DNA from: Haematobia irritans
Taxonomy: Eukaryota > Arthropoda > Insecta > Diptera > Muscidae
Assembly (NCBI RefSeq): GCF_050003625.1
Contig: NC_134401.1
Span: forward strand, 70,040,537 to 70,104,536
Reading direction: 5' to 3'
DNA length: 64,000 bases
The position numbers and the translations under genes were made by a program. This document shows positions 32,918-43,109 of the stretch, one piece after another (position 1 is the stretch's first letter; each line of letters opens with the position of its first letter). The notes beneath the pieces are model-generated. The model made no database searches. It was given only the letters and a program-made list of their open reading frames with translations, and was not told the origin of the DNA.

Positions 32918-33715
32918 GCGATATAAATTAAACTATCGATGTGATGCGAATTATCATCCAGTAGTTGTTGATATGGAAAAGCATAAATACCAAGTTTTTT
33001 TGGTTGCACTTTGATTTATGGAAACTTTCTCTTCTCGATAAGCCACTACCATTTTTCATCGGCCAGCCTCTTAATGTGTCCAAGAATCAGCATCCAAATA
33101 TTTTAGTTGTCTGCAAAGAGATTTGAGTTTAGTGACTTCCTTCAAGTTTTCATTTCGTGTTTTAGTTTTACTTACCAATTATTATAAGCAATTTCAATTG
33201 ATTATTAAAAAATTTCCACATTTTTGTATTTCTTCCACGAACTTTGTTGTCCAAAGTAGTATTGAAAACCATGTGGTTTTTTCGTTGCATATCAGGGTAG
33301 TGTTTTGTCAAAGTTTTCTCCAATTATCTTCAACACATTTTCAAAGTTTTCGTCAACATTTTGCCAAATTGGTTGTAATTCGCAAACAATTTGAAGATGA
33401 ATTGAAGATGAGCTTTTTCAAGTCAAGTTGAATTTATGTTGAAAATGATATTTACCCTCAAACTGAAGAGGTGTTGCATTTGAAAAACGCTCATCCTGTG
33501 TTTATTGGGAATTTTTCAACTTGAATATTACCCTAATCCTTTGAAACAATGTTTGAAAAATTGTTGAAATTGAGCATTTTTCAAACATTTGTGTTTATTG
33601 GGTAGTGCGGACGTAGTATTATAGCCTTTTTGCACTTAAGTACTTTTACGGGGAACGAACGAAAAATATCATAAAATTAAATATTGCGTTTATATGTTCA
33701 ACATCTAACATTTTA

Positions 33716-33949
33716 AGGTAAGTACTATGTTCGCTTTTCGAGTTGAAATTTTCGCGGTTACTTTAATAAAACAGTTCAATATGAAGCAGATAAATTAATT
33801 CAATTGATGCGCAGTTTCTTGTTCCCCTAGATTTCGACAAGACTTTACAGGAATATTTTGGTTTTAATTTATAATTTTGATTATTTCAGGAAAAGTAATC
33901 GCGAAAATAAAGTGAGTTTCAACTCGAAAACCGAACATAGTACCCACCT
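33716..33949. mobile_element. PIF/Harbinger-like MITE (TTA target duplication)
   Basis: Termini AGGTAAGTACTATGTTCG and a right end CGAACATAGTACCCACCT are inverted, with TTA on both sides (33713-33715, 33950-33952). The subterminal parts are also complementary (TTTCGAGTTGAAA against TTTCAACTCGAAA). It belongs to the family seen at 1732-1963. Confidence 0.65.
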
Positions 33950-34118
33950 TTACATATTTCAGTTTGAAATTTCTCTTGTAAAAAAATGCTTGTTTTTAAT
34001 AATTAAAATCTGTTAATTTTAAAGGTCTATTTATTCCGAAATTGGCGGTTTCAGTAAACAACATTAACCCTGCCAGCATTTCAAAGTTCCATTTCATCCT
34101 CATCGCTACCACAGAGTA

Positions 34119-34503
34119 ATGCGCTTTACAGACTATCAGTTATTCCGGACGGAATGTCGGTGTTTGTAAAGAATCTTACAGTGTGTCGCATCGATACGAC
34201 TTGTCGGCGATAACCAAATAATAGGTTAATGTGTTATCGATCCCATAAACATGCGCATTATGCGCTTTACAGACTACCAGTTATTCCGGACGACGGTGCT
34301 CGTGTCGAACATATCCCATATATTGTGCACATTATATATTAAGTCCGAAGGCAGAATCAATACCGCTGCATGTTTATGGGATCGATAACACATTAACCGA
34401 TTATTTAGTTATCGCCGATAAGTCGTATCGATGCGACACACTGTAAGATTCTTTACAAACACCGACATTCCGTCCGGAATAAGTGATAGTTTGAAAAGCG
34501 CAT
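34119..34503. mobile_element. Foldback MITE with about 135-bp arms
   Basis: The left arm starting ATGCGCTTTACAGACTATCA (34119) is complementary over about 135 bp to the right arm ending GTTTGAAAAGCGCAT (34503). Both arms contain GTAAAGAATCTTACAGTGTG and TGTTATCGATCCCATAAACATG or their complements. The centre begins with a further partial copy of the terminus (ATTATGCGCTTTACAGACTA at about 34258). The target duplication is not certain. Confidence 0.7.
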
Positions 34504-34857
34504 AAGTGACACTGCAACAATCGCCAACTGTGATGGGGGAATCATATCACTATTGTTACAAGAGCCATTTTATATTTTGTGAAACACCAAGCGCAACTAG
34601 CTTCTTATAATTTATTAAAAAAAAAAATCGGTAATGAAATGCTGAAAACATACGGGCCTGTTCCCATAATCGTAATCGCAAAAAAATTGAAATTTCTCGA
34701 AATCGCAAAAATTTTCCGATTTCAAATCGATGAGACTTGCCTCTGCGAATTCAAAATAAATTAATCAATTTTTCAAAGATATTGTAAAGCTTGTATAAGG
34801 TTAGGTTACTGAGTAGCGTGGCGCCATAATTATTTTGTAATCAGCTGGTTAACAATA

Positions 34858-35272
34858 GGGCTGTTTTCTTTTAGCACTGGATACCCTAAGCCGTGAAGGA
34901 CTAAAAGAAAACAGAGTACTCGTTTATCCAGAACATCTCCAAAAAAATGCAACACTGTCATCAGCTGTTTAAAAACAATCACAGAAAAGAAGCGAAATCT
35001 TGTATTTTTAATGAATGGAATGCTCCAATTAGTAATAAATATTCACTTCTGTGATTATTTATGACACTGTACCACTTTGAATTTCATGTTTTTCGATAAA
35101 TTAGTCACAATAAATTGCTATTGTGAATTGAAGAAGCGGCACTTTGTCAAAATACAACCTGGTAACATCGGCGCGACTTGCACTGATGAGATGTTCTGGA
35201 TAGAACACCAGTGCAACGATGTTCTGGATAGCCCATACAAATGTTGCATCCAGTGTTAAAAGAAAACAGTCC
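34858..35272. mobile_element. TA-flanked MITE, 415 bp
   Basis: GGGCTGTTTTCTTTTAGCAC (34858) faces GTGTTAAAAGAAAACAGTCC (35272) with two mismatches and TA on both sides (34856-34857, 35273-35274). Subterminal words ATCCAG and GATGTTCTGGATAG are repeated. It is non-coding. Confidence 0.7.
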
Positions 35273-35338
35273 TAATGTCGTCGAACAGCGCGTAATTATT
35301 TTTCAATTTGTGTTTTTTTGTGTATTTCATCATTTCAG

Positions 35339-35483
35339 GCGCAAACACAAAAGTCAGGAGCAGGAAAATATATTTTTGAACTCTATGGAAGCTAATCCCG
35401 ATATTGCTGTTGTGTTTTCAAAGGGTGACTGCATCGCGTTTGACAAAAAATGGGTTGACTTGACTGCGTCCCTCAAGACGAAG
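35339..35483 (+). pseudogene. Exon-like fragment resembling a zeste-type SANT N-terminus
   Basis: A pyrimidine-rich acceptor (tatttcatcatttcag) ends at 35338 and a donor AAG|GTATGA begins at 35484, giving a 145-nt exon open in one frame. The peptide has the pattern FLNSMEANPDIAVVF... KKWVDLTASL, similar to the start of the Myb/SANT-like domain of zeste-type regulators, where an NPDIA-like helix precedes W..L...LN. The expected next exon (the WKK.W..WK helix) was not found. A frame at 35598-35798 with an acidic stretch might be a later piece. It could be a gene fragment or a transposon-derived gene. Confidence 0.35.
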
Positions 35484-36034
35484 GTATGACCACTTAATAT
35501 TGCTTTTCCATGTGCATTGATAACCGTATTGTTTTCTCTGGGTTTGGTCTGATTGGAAAATTACAATACGTAAAAAAATCGGTCAGCAATATAGAAAATG
35601 GTTGATAGAGTTAAAGGGGCGAAATCATTTTGTGGTTCTTTAAAATTAAATGAACATAACCCTAAAGAAGAAGACGAGTCCGAAGATTTAAATATTACAT
35701 TAGATAACATCGAACTTCTTTCAACGACTGAAGAACCAAAGTTGTTAATCGCAAACGCTGTCTGCTGTTTTTCAGCAAACAAAATGCTGCTGTTTTAGCA
35801 AATTTTTTGCTAAAACAGCAAACAATCTGTTATTTTGGAACAGCAGACATTCTGCAGAAAAGTCAGTAGTTTGCTGAAATTTTCTGCTGATCCGAAAAAA
35901 TTAGAAGCCTCTCCAGTCAAATGGACAATAGTAAAATGGTACACATTATAAAACTTCAAACGTTAAAACCAATTAATATTTTTTGATTATGCAATAACAT
36001 TTGTGAACAAGCAACACTTTTTAGAAATTTACAT

Positions 36035-36085
36035 TTTAAGGTGGGTTCGAGTTTAGCCGCTAATTTTTCACGATTACTTTTCTCT
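36035..36085. repeat. Incomplete PIF/Harbinger-like MITE end
   Basis: AAGGTGGGTTCGAGTTTAGCCGC followed by TTTTTCACGATTACTTTTCT matches the left end of the MITE at 1732. The other end is absent nearby. The matching right end at 53566-53628 could be its partner, displaced by the BEL insertion and other sequence. Confidence 0.5.
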
Positions 36086-36315
36086 AGTTACTGGATTGCA
36101 TTCGCGCAATTTTAAGCAAAGAGAGTAAAGTACACATTTAATCTTTTGCTAGTTTTTATTGGATAATTATTGCTAGAAAAGTACGCGATATGTCAAACGC
36201 CAACGCCATCAAGCATCACTTTTAAACGAAAACACGAGACAAGCAGGGAAAGTAGAAAAATTATTTTGTGTTGTTTGGTAAGTATTGGATTGTATAATAT
36301 TCCTTTTAAAGACCT

Positions 36316-36714
36316 TGGTGAGGACAAGAGCTTTTTCTTATCCTTTGGTGCAATGTCGGTGCGATATTGTGAAACCCCAATTAAAAAACGATAGATTCAA
36401 TACAAAAATTCACTTTATTTCAGAAAATCAACTTCTTTATTTGACGAATGACAAGCAACTACTATATGAATTCATATCACTATTTCTATGTTGGATGGTT
36501 TGTAAAAAGTTATAAAAAAACGGGATTCAAAAGCTACAAAATTATTTCTTTTTCTTTTGGTTGTCGCTTCTAACGGCTGAGTTATTGTTGGTAGCACAAT
36601 TGATGTTACAACATTCTATGTTTTGTTAGTATGCTGATGAGTCATATATCTGTCAGTGAAGGAAAACAAATGACCCAACTGGAACATGCTTCGCTATCAG
36701 TTTAATTTCCAACA
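36316..36714 (-). repeat. 3' LTR of BEL element 1 (399 bp)
   Basis: On the + strand it runs TGGTGAGGAC... to ...TTTCCAACA. It is preceded on the minus strand by the purine tract CCAAGGGGGGGAGAA (36715-36729), the plus-strand primer. It holds a 19-bp segment absent from the other LTR and lacks an ATTTTTATTCAG segment found there. Confidence 0.85.
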
Positions 36715-36949
36715 TTCTCCCCCCCTTGGAAGCTTGCTTTCAATGATGGTTTCAACTGTCTCGATGGGAAGTTTGCAAAGTTTTGCTACCGATCGTTTGA
36801 ATGTGCCATCAATGGTTAGGTTAGGTTAAAGTGGCAACCCGATTAAGATTCAGGCTCACTTAGAATATTCAGTCCATTGTGATACCACATTAACTAAAAG
36901 TACCTATTACATATGGGCACTTCTAGTTTTAACCGTTAAACCTTCTCGA

Positions 36950-37387
36950 TTATTTTCTTCTGTTGAACCAACCAGATTGTTCCAAAAACATTAGCAGACT
37001 GCTTAAGTTAACGTTTTCCAGGTCCGCCAGTAATATGAAGCTATATGCCCCTAAAATTTGCTTACGCCTTACACAAAATGCAGGACACTCACACAAGAGG
37101 TGTTTTATTGATTCCTTTTCCTCCGCATCATGACAGCTCATACAATAGTCATTATACTTCGCACCAATAGTTTTTGCAAAATCGCCTATCAGGCAGCGAC
37201 CCGTTATAGCAGATATCAGGAGTGATATCTGGCGTCTCGAGAACACTAGCATATCTAGTGTGCGGTTTAAGTTTAAATGGGGCCATATTTGCTTGGTGTC
37301 GTTACAACCCTTGCAATTCTCCCATCGATCATTTGCCATCATAACTGCCTTTTCACACAGTAAGAGCTTGCAGGTAGCCAGAGGCAT
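36950..37387 (-). pseudogene. LINE ORF2 C-terminal Cys/His domain
   Basis: A 145-residue frame with the motif CMSCHDAEEKESIKHLLCECP, the C-X2-C...H-X4-C type seen at the C-terminus of many non-LTR ORF2 proteins. It ends FLEQSGWFNRRK with a stop just before the 3' UTR. The same ending is present in the fragment at about 2735-2775. Confidence 0.8.
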
Positions 37388-37443
37388 AACAACAGACGCT
37401 AGTTCCCCTGGAATATGTAAGGTAAGTTCCTAGCCTTGCTAGC

Positions 37444-37671
37444 TCATCTGCTTCGCAGTTCCCATATTAGGTGAATATTGTGCTGCTCAGCCATCTCATT
37501 GAGAGATTTGCGGCAGTCGATGGCCATTTTCGAGTTGAGGAACACAGAGTCCAAGGATTTTATTGCAGGTTGACTGTCTGAGTATATATTAATGCCAATA
37601 TTGCTTGGAGCATTACTTCTCAGCCAATTCACCACTTCTCTTATTGCTAATATTTCAGCCTGAAAAAACAC
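37444..37671 (-). pseudogene. LINE ORF2 RNase H domain
   Basis: The 75-residue frame has FFQAEILAIREVVNWLRS (catalytic Glu helix) and INIYSDSQPAIKSLDS (catalytic Asp). It shows that this LINE carries RNase H after RT. The first Asp would lie upstream in the broken region near 37.7 kb. Confidence 0.8.
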
Positions 37672-37773
37672 TACAGTGATCAGGTAATCTTTTCGCTATT
37701 CAAAGTTCCAGATCCTTAGAATATACTCCGAAACAAACTTGGCTATCCAATTTGGAGCCATCAGTGCAGAAAT

Positions 37774-38439
37774 CTATATATCTTTTATACACGCCTCACT
37801 GTTGGGAATTAAAGTCTCAAACTTTTTGTCGAAAAGTGGACTCGCCAAAGTGTAATCCACTACGTTAGGCACATCTGGCATTATTTTGAGGACCGAACTG
37901 TGACCGTAACTTTTTTCCGACCACAGCGATAGCTCGCGCAACCGCACAGCCGTTGTTGCAGCTGACTGTTTGGCCAAAATGTCTAAAGGCAGTGTGACAT
38001 TAACGGAGTTTGTTCCTGTCTTGCTGAATGTACCTGAGATACACAAGCACGCCATACGCTGAACTTTGTCTAAACTTGTCGGCTGGTGAAGTACCGGCCA
38101 CCAGACTACAACACCATATAGCATTATAGGTGTAACCACTGCCGTGTATAGGCAATGTACAATTTTTGGTTTGAGTCCCCACTTTTTCCCTATAGCCTTT
38201 TTGCACGAGTATAAAGCTACCGCTGTTTTCCTCGCCCTTTCTTCAATATTAAGCTTAAAGTTCAGCTTCCTGTCCAAAATAACGCCGAGGTATTTTGCAC
38301 ACTCCCTAAAGGGAATTTCAATACCCCCTAAGGAAATGGGTCTAACCGTGGGAGTTTTGCGGTCTTTGCAGTACATGACTAGTTCTGTCTTTGCAGGATT
38401 TACCCCAAGACCATTATCTTTCGCCCATTTCTCAGTCAT
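37774..38439 (-). pseudogene. LINE ORF2 RT thumb and connector
   Basis: A 221-residue frame starting after the YADD box: LGVNPAKTELVMYC, then ECAKYLGVILDRKLNF, TPIMLYGVVVWWP and LDKVQRMACLCISG are the conserved post-palm blocks. A stop or frameshift separates it from the RT frame at 38436-39311 (overlap at 38436-38439). Its last third matches the fragment at 388-632. Confidence 0.85.
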
Positions 38440-39311
38440 CCGGAGGGCTCTCTAACTGTAGATGGGAATTTTCCCCTGACTGCTAGCGCCACATCATCTG
38501 CGTATGCCACCACTTGTATCCTTTCTTTTTCTAGGGAAACCAGAAGGTCGTTTATAGCAACATTCCAAAGAAGAGGTGATAGAACTCCTCCTTGAGGAGT
38601 GCCTCTGTTCACATACCTTTGGATGTTTGCCTGTCCTAGTGTGGCTGAAATGCGTCTCTTCCTTAGAAGTTCGTCTAACAGCCTAAGTATACATGGATCA
38701 ACATTCAGAGTTGTCAGTTCATTTAATATCAAGCTCGGATGGACGTTATTGAACTCCCCTTCGATGTCTAGAAAAGCCACGATTGTGTATTCTTTGACAG
38801 ATAGTGAGCTTTCAATAAAGTTGACTATTTCATGTAATGCGGTCTCAGTAGACCTGCCCTTCGAGTATGCATGTTGTCCTTTCGACAGCAAAATTGAATC
38901 GACGCTAGTTCTAAGACAAATATCTATCATCCTCTCCAGAGTCTTAAGTAGGTATGAGGATAAGCTGATTGGTCGTAAATCCTTCGCACTCGAGTGAGAG
39001 GCTTTTCCCGCTTTAGGTATGAAAACGACTTTTGTTTCCCTCCACTTTCCTGGAATATATGCTAAGTTGATACATCCTATATATATCGCCGACAACCAGG
39101 GGATACTTCTGTCAGCCACCGCTTGTAACTCCGCCGGAGTAATTCCATCAGGTCCGGGGGATTTGAATGATCCAAAGCTATTTAACGTCCATTTTATTCT
39201 AGATTCCGATACAATTTCCTCGCTGAGCCACTGTGGCACCGCCAGTACATGGTTCAACCGTCTGATTTCCGGGAAAATGTGTGTCCAATAGTACCTCCAG
39301 CGTCTCCTCAT
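38436..39311 (-). pseudogene. LINE ORF2 reverse transcriptase
   Basis: The 291-residue frame has the block FKSPGPDGITPAELQ, then KVVFIPKAGKA, RPISLSSYLLKTLER, the motif A region VAFLDIEGEFNNV (with FD changed to GE, so the usual catalytic surroundings are altered), RGTPQGGVLSPLLW and VVAYADDVALAV. The YADD box is intact. Confidence 0.85.
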
Positions 39312-40119
39312 TGGACGTTGTCCAATTGCCCTCCGATGTTTTAATGAAACCTGGAGCGGAGTTCGTGGATGCTAGCACCTTCCGTAGTCTGGAAGCCTCG
39401 GACGTATTCTCAATGCTGCTGCAGTAATCATTCCAAGAGTTATGTTGAGCCTTTCTCAGTTCTCGCTTGTATCCTCTCAGATTCTTCTTGTAAGCGTCCC
39501 AATCCACAGGAGTTCTGGTGGACTTTGCTTTATTAAAGAGCTTCCTGCACGATTTCCTCATATTACCTAACTCCGTAGACCACCATGGTGGTCGATTTTC
39601 CCCCCTTGGGTTTCCTCTGGGGCATGCAGCTTTCAGTGAAATGTTGAAGGCCTTAGTAATCCTCTCCACTGCGTGTTCGATAACTTGGACAGTGCTCATA
39701 TTTGTCTCTGGTATTTCCGGTATCATCATATTGAACGATTCCCTATACCTATTCCAGTCAGCTTTCCTAACATTTGGCGGAAATATGGTCTTGGTGGTAT
39801 GAACATCAAATTTGAAACTGATGTAGCGATGATCTGAGAAGCTATGTTCACTTAAAACCTGCCAATCAGATATCATTTCATTCAGTTCTTGCGAGGCCAA
39901 GGTGACGTCCAAAACCTCTTGCCTGTTTTTAGTAACAACGGTTGGGGCATCTCCCTTATTGCAAACTACCAAATTAGTACGCAAAATAAACTCTAGGAGT
40001 GACTCTCCTCTTATATTAATGTTACTACTTCCACATATAATATGATGTGCATTCGCATCGCATCCCATAATGAGTTTCGTCTTTGTTTTCAGTGACTCCT
40101 CAACATGGAGGCATCTCAT
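39199..40119 (-). pseudogene. LINE ORF2 endonuclease C-terminal half and linker
   Basis: A 306-residue frame. IMGCDANAHHIIC and SEHSFSDHRYISF are the GDxN-like and SDH catalytic blocks of the apurinic-type endonuclease that nicks the target. The linker with RGENRPPWWSTELGNMRK follows. The N-terminal half of the endonuclease lies in about 40120-40390 with several breaks. Confidence 0.8.
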
Positions 40120-40397
40120 GTCCCATATAGACCGAAGATACCCAATAGTTGCATTTGGCTATTTCTAAATTGGCAACGACAGTGTCTGCATTGCACATTG
40201 AAGGAAGCAGAAACAAGTTAAGCTCGTTTTTAGCAATTATATAGGCTCGAATTACATCATTACCAGTATACTGAAATAGTTTGAACCCCGGAGTACTTAC
40301 TTAACATATTTTGTTTCTATAAACATAGGGTTCTTGAATAAGAACTATGTCTATGTCCCCTTTCATCAGGAGAACTTTTAAGGCAACACATGCAGCC

Positions 40398-41015
40398 TTA
40401 CAATGATGAAGATTTATCTGGAGGATCCGTAGGACCATCGAGATTTTCAACAACCGTCACATCAGCCGCTTCAATCGAGTCATCAAGAATGTCCTCTTCA
40501 GAGATCTCGGTGACTCTCGCAATAACCATAGGTTCAACTTTGGTGAGTTCTGAGGCAGTAGAAGCCTCCTCAGGAATAAGGTATCTATCCATGTCTTCAA
40601 CTTTGGTATCTCCCTCGACTTCGCTAGAGGATCCGCTTATTTCTGGTTCAGACAGAGGCTTGACCATTTCTGAATCCTTTAGCTGATCGTTTTTATACAC
40701 CTTCATTTGTATATAATGAAAGCCATAACATACACGGCCCTGAGACTTTGCTAGATGTGGCAAAGACTGAGTGTTCAATAAAAACACTGCATGCCGTCTT
40801 GGTCCATCCACTTCATCCAAACGGCCAACCTTCCAATCAGCTGTAGGAAGATCTGGATTGCATTGTTTCAGTCTATTTAACATAGATTCAGGGTCAGGAG
40901 GGTTTGCAGGTATCCACGCATGTGCTCTAGGTCTAGCCCGTATGTCTTTCTTCTCGACTAACTCTAGAGCAGCTCCTTCCCAATCTTCAACATTCAATAG
41001 ACCTCTGGTCCTCAA
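40398..41015 (-). pseudogene. LINE ORF1, RNA-binding-like C-terminal part
   Basis: The 205-residue frame contains RARPRAHAWIPANPPDPESML and DLPTADWKVGRLDEVDGPR followed by AVFLLN, a domain I associate with DUF4780-type ORF1 proteins of insect LOA-like LINEs, and ends in an acidic tail rich in Glu and Ser. ORF1 proteins bind the LINE RNA. Upstream frames at 41022-41276 and 41170-41562 supply the N-terminal part in shifted frames. Confidence 0.65.
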
Positions 41016-41021
41016 ATGCGA

Positions 41022-41562
41022 CTAGCTTAAATCGTCCTTGATACCAACTAGCCTCTTGGTGTCGGGGATCTGGGCCGGGAAACTTTTCCAGCACCTGTGA
41101 GTAGACGCCAGACAAAGCATTCTCAATTTCCCCCCATTTTTGCTTTGGAACCATACCGCCCATGCTCCTTTATTTATGATAGCCAATGCTGTCTTTAGCA
41201 ACTGAGGCAAACGATCGTTGATCCCTTTTGGAGGATGGCAGCTCATCCGGTGATCGTTCCCTTTTTCCAGCCTCAAGAATTCCTTGAGCCCATTTTAAGG
41301 AATCGCTTTGTTTAGCCGACAACTTGCTTGGATCGACTGATCCTAATTTCTTTAGGATAAACAAAGCATTTCTGCGTTCCTTGAATCTCTTTCGTGAGGG
41401 ATTACCCCCTTTTGATGCCGTTACCTTGGAAAAGGTTCGACTTGTCAAATTGTCGCCACCTGTCGACCCGTCTACAGGTCGACTAATTGGGCCTAACTCT
41501 TGGTCATTGCCCAAATTTATAACTCCAGTCGATACCCGTCCACTGGGCCCTGAAGTTAGCAA
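41022..41562 (-). pseudogene. LINE ORF1, N-terminal part in two frames
   Basis: Two overlapping minus-strand frames (41170-41562 and 41022-41276). The first is basic and polar (KERRNALFILKKLGS, then KQSDSLKWAQGILEAGKR), fitting the start of a nucleic-acid binding ORF1. The frame change near 41.2 kb reflects an indel. Confidence 0.55.
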
Positions 41563-41717
41563 CCCAGTGGATGTCTTTCAATTTCTCTGCATGGTGGCCT
41601 AATATCCCACCACACTTGAAATTCGTAGTAGGTACTTATTACGATGATTTTATCCGCTATTAAAAACACGTCCGTTCCGTTCGACTGTTGAATAGTGAAT
41701 TCGTGCCATCAATGGTT

Positions 41718-42604
41718 CGAACTGTGACCACACGGACGAATCCGTCTTCACCTGGATTTAGTGCATCAATAAACGCATTTGTTGTTAAATCGGAAACCAA
41801 TTCGCGGTGAACTGCCTTAACTGAAAAACAAATAAATACAGCAATGTAAACTTTGATGGGCGATCTGCCCCGAATTTTTTGAGTAATTTGAAATGGGTCA
41901 CAGTAGTCGACCCCTGATATCAACAATGGGTGTGTTTGTTGTACTCTGTCATGCGATAGTGCTCCCATTACCTGTCTTTCTGTTATTGGACGACAGTGAT
42001 AACAGATTACGCAATTATGTATTACTTTCCGAATTGTTCGTTTTGCATTGAGTATCCACAAGCTCTCCCGAATGATGTTGTGTAGAGTGAGAGCACCGGC
42101 ATGGAGATGGAGACGATGGAGGTGACGAATAATGGTGTGTGTAAATGGATGAGTGCAAGGTAAAACTATTGGGTGCTTAGCTGCAAAGGGTAAATTCGAG
42201 TTGCAAAGTCTCCCTCCAACACGGATAAGACCTTCATACAAAAATGGAGACAATTGAAAAAGCTTGGAACGTCTGCTAATTGATTTGTTTTGAAAAAGAG
42301 CTTGTTGTTCTTCTGCAAAATATGTCGCCTGCACAATTTGACAAATATATTTGAAAGACTGATTGAGTTCAGAGACCACAATAGGTCCACAGAATATTTT
42401 TTGTTTGCGAGTACTGCTTATAAAACGTGAAATATATGCCAAAATTCGAAGCAGTTTTCCATAGTTATTGACGTATTTATGATTGGAAATAAAATCTTCT
42501 CTCTTTACAACAATCAATGAAGTTTCTGTTTTCTTTGCCTCACACATAGCTTCCTCTGGATTTAAGCACACGTTTGCAGGCCACTCACCTTCATCCTGCA
42601 ACAA
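41718..42604 (-). pseudogene. BEL element 1 integrase, core deleted
   Basis: The frame opens before the zinc-binding region (IRVGGRLCNSNLPFAAKHPI, then RHLHRLHLHAGALTLH and HNCVICYHCRP) and enters the integrase core at SGVDYCDPFQI. It then passes from LTTNAFIDALN directly to PGEDGFVRVVTVRT, a C-terminal motif. About 170 residues of core with the second Asp and the Glu are therefore missing. The LINE at 36818-41702 interrupts the following codons. Confidence 0.8.
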
Positions 42605-43046
42605 AAACTGAGGCCCGTGAAACCATAATCTGTTGTTAAATAGTACTGTTGTTGTAGCCCCCCCCCCCCTCGATACGATGTCCGCCGGGTTAAGATCTGA
42701 TGGTACATGTCGCCAATTGGTACTGCAGCTGTCTTCCTTTATTTTGGTAACTCGATTAGATACGAATGTGTTCCAACGAGTTGGATTTCCAGCTATTCAA
42801 CACAATGCAATCATCGAGTCTGACCAACATGTTATGCTTTGTGGTGAATTGAATTGAATTTTTTTTTGCATCTGCAAATGAATGTATATTAGTATAGTTG
42901 TTAAAGGCTACAAACCTGGGTATTGATACTTCACATCATTCCATTCCATTAGTACATCTTGGGGTACCGTTTCATCCCAATGAAGTTTTTGGGCCCAAAT
43001 AATTTGCAACAACATTTTACATCTGACGACTATAGGACTAACCAGT
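42605..43046 (-). pseudogene. BEL element 1 RNase H region, fragmentary
   Basis: Short minus-strand pieces resemble the BEL connector and RNase H (AQKLHWDETVPQ, then TRWNTFVSNRVTKIKE and DLNPADIVSR). Much of the expected length is missing. A run of ten or more C residues lies at about 42659-42669. Confidence 0.6.
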
Positions 43047-43109
43047 TAGGTTAGGTTAAAGTGGCAGCCCGATTAAGATTCAGGCTCACTTAGACTATTC
43101 AGTCCATTG
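43047..43109 (-). mobile_element. 63-bp LINE 3'-tail insertion
   Basis: This is the extreme 3' end of the LOA-like LINE (TTAGGTTAGGTTAAAGTGGC to TTCAGTCCATTG on the + strand). It is flanked by a perfect 8-bp duplication TAACCAGT (43039-43046, 43110-43117) and sits within the RT coding part of BEL element 1. It is an extremely 5'-truncated retrotransposition product. It has the LINE variant (gattaagattcag), not the SINE variant (gatgtatcag). Confidence 0.85.

Larger units (their letters stand above)
30117..33602. mobile_element. Large foldback element with long composite arms
   Basis: The ends are CCCAATAAACAC (30117-30128) and GTGTTTATTGGG (33591-33602), with TA on both sides (30115-30116, 33603-33604). 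The left arm from 30117 matches the right arm read inwards from 33509, where a second GTGTTTATTGGG terminus occurs, and extends over several hundred bp (both arms hold the block aaaaccatgtggtttt). A further CCCAATAAACACAAACG end is internal, at about 31461-31480, and matches the outermost 100 bp on the right. These appear to be members of one TA-target family inserted into each other. No transposase is recognised. Confidence 0.65.
29877..33619. mobile_element. Outer MITE split by the foldback insertion
   Basis: ATACTACGTTCGCACTA (29877-29893) and TAGTGCGGACGTAGTAT (33603-33619) are inverted with two mismatches. They are the ends of a short element of about 260 bp into which the 30117-33602 foldback inserted near its right end, at a TA. 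The remaining left part is non-coding. Without the insertion it would be an ordinary small MITE. Confidence 0.6.
36818..41702 (-). mobile_element. LOA-like LINE, nearly full length but decayed
   Basis: A perfect 15-bp duplication GTGCCATCAATGGTT (36803-36817, 41703-41717) flanks it, and the target is the integrase C-terminal coding region of BEL element 1. In minus-strand order it has ORF1 (about 41560-40398), then ORF2 with endonuclease, RT, RNase H and a Cys/His-rich tail, then a short 3' UTR ending CCTAACCTAACC. RT followed by RNase H is typical of the I/LOA/R1 group. The 5' end may be complete or nearly so. Several frameshifts make it non-functional. Confidence 0.88.

Noticed and set aside
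30195..33431. Similar frames at 30195-30431 (minus) and 33123-33431 (+) looking like paralogous proteins
   Set aside because: They are mirror images because they lie in the two inverted arms of the foldback. Composition and low conservation argue against a protein.
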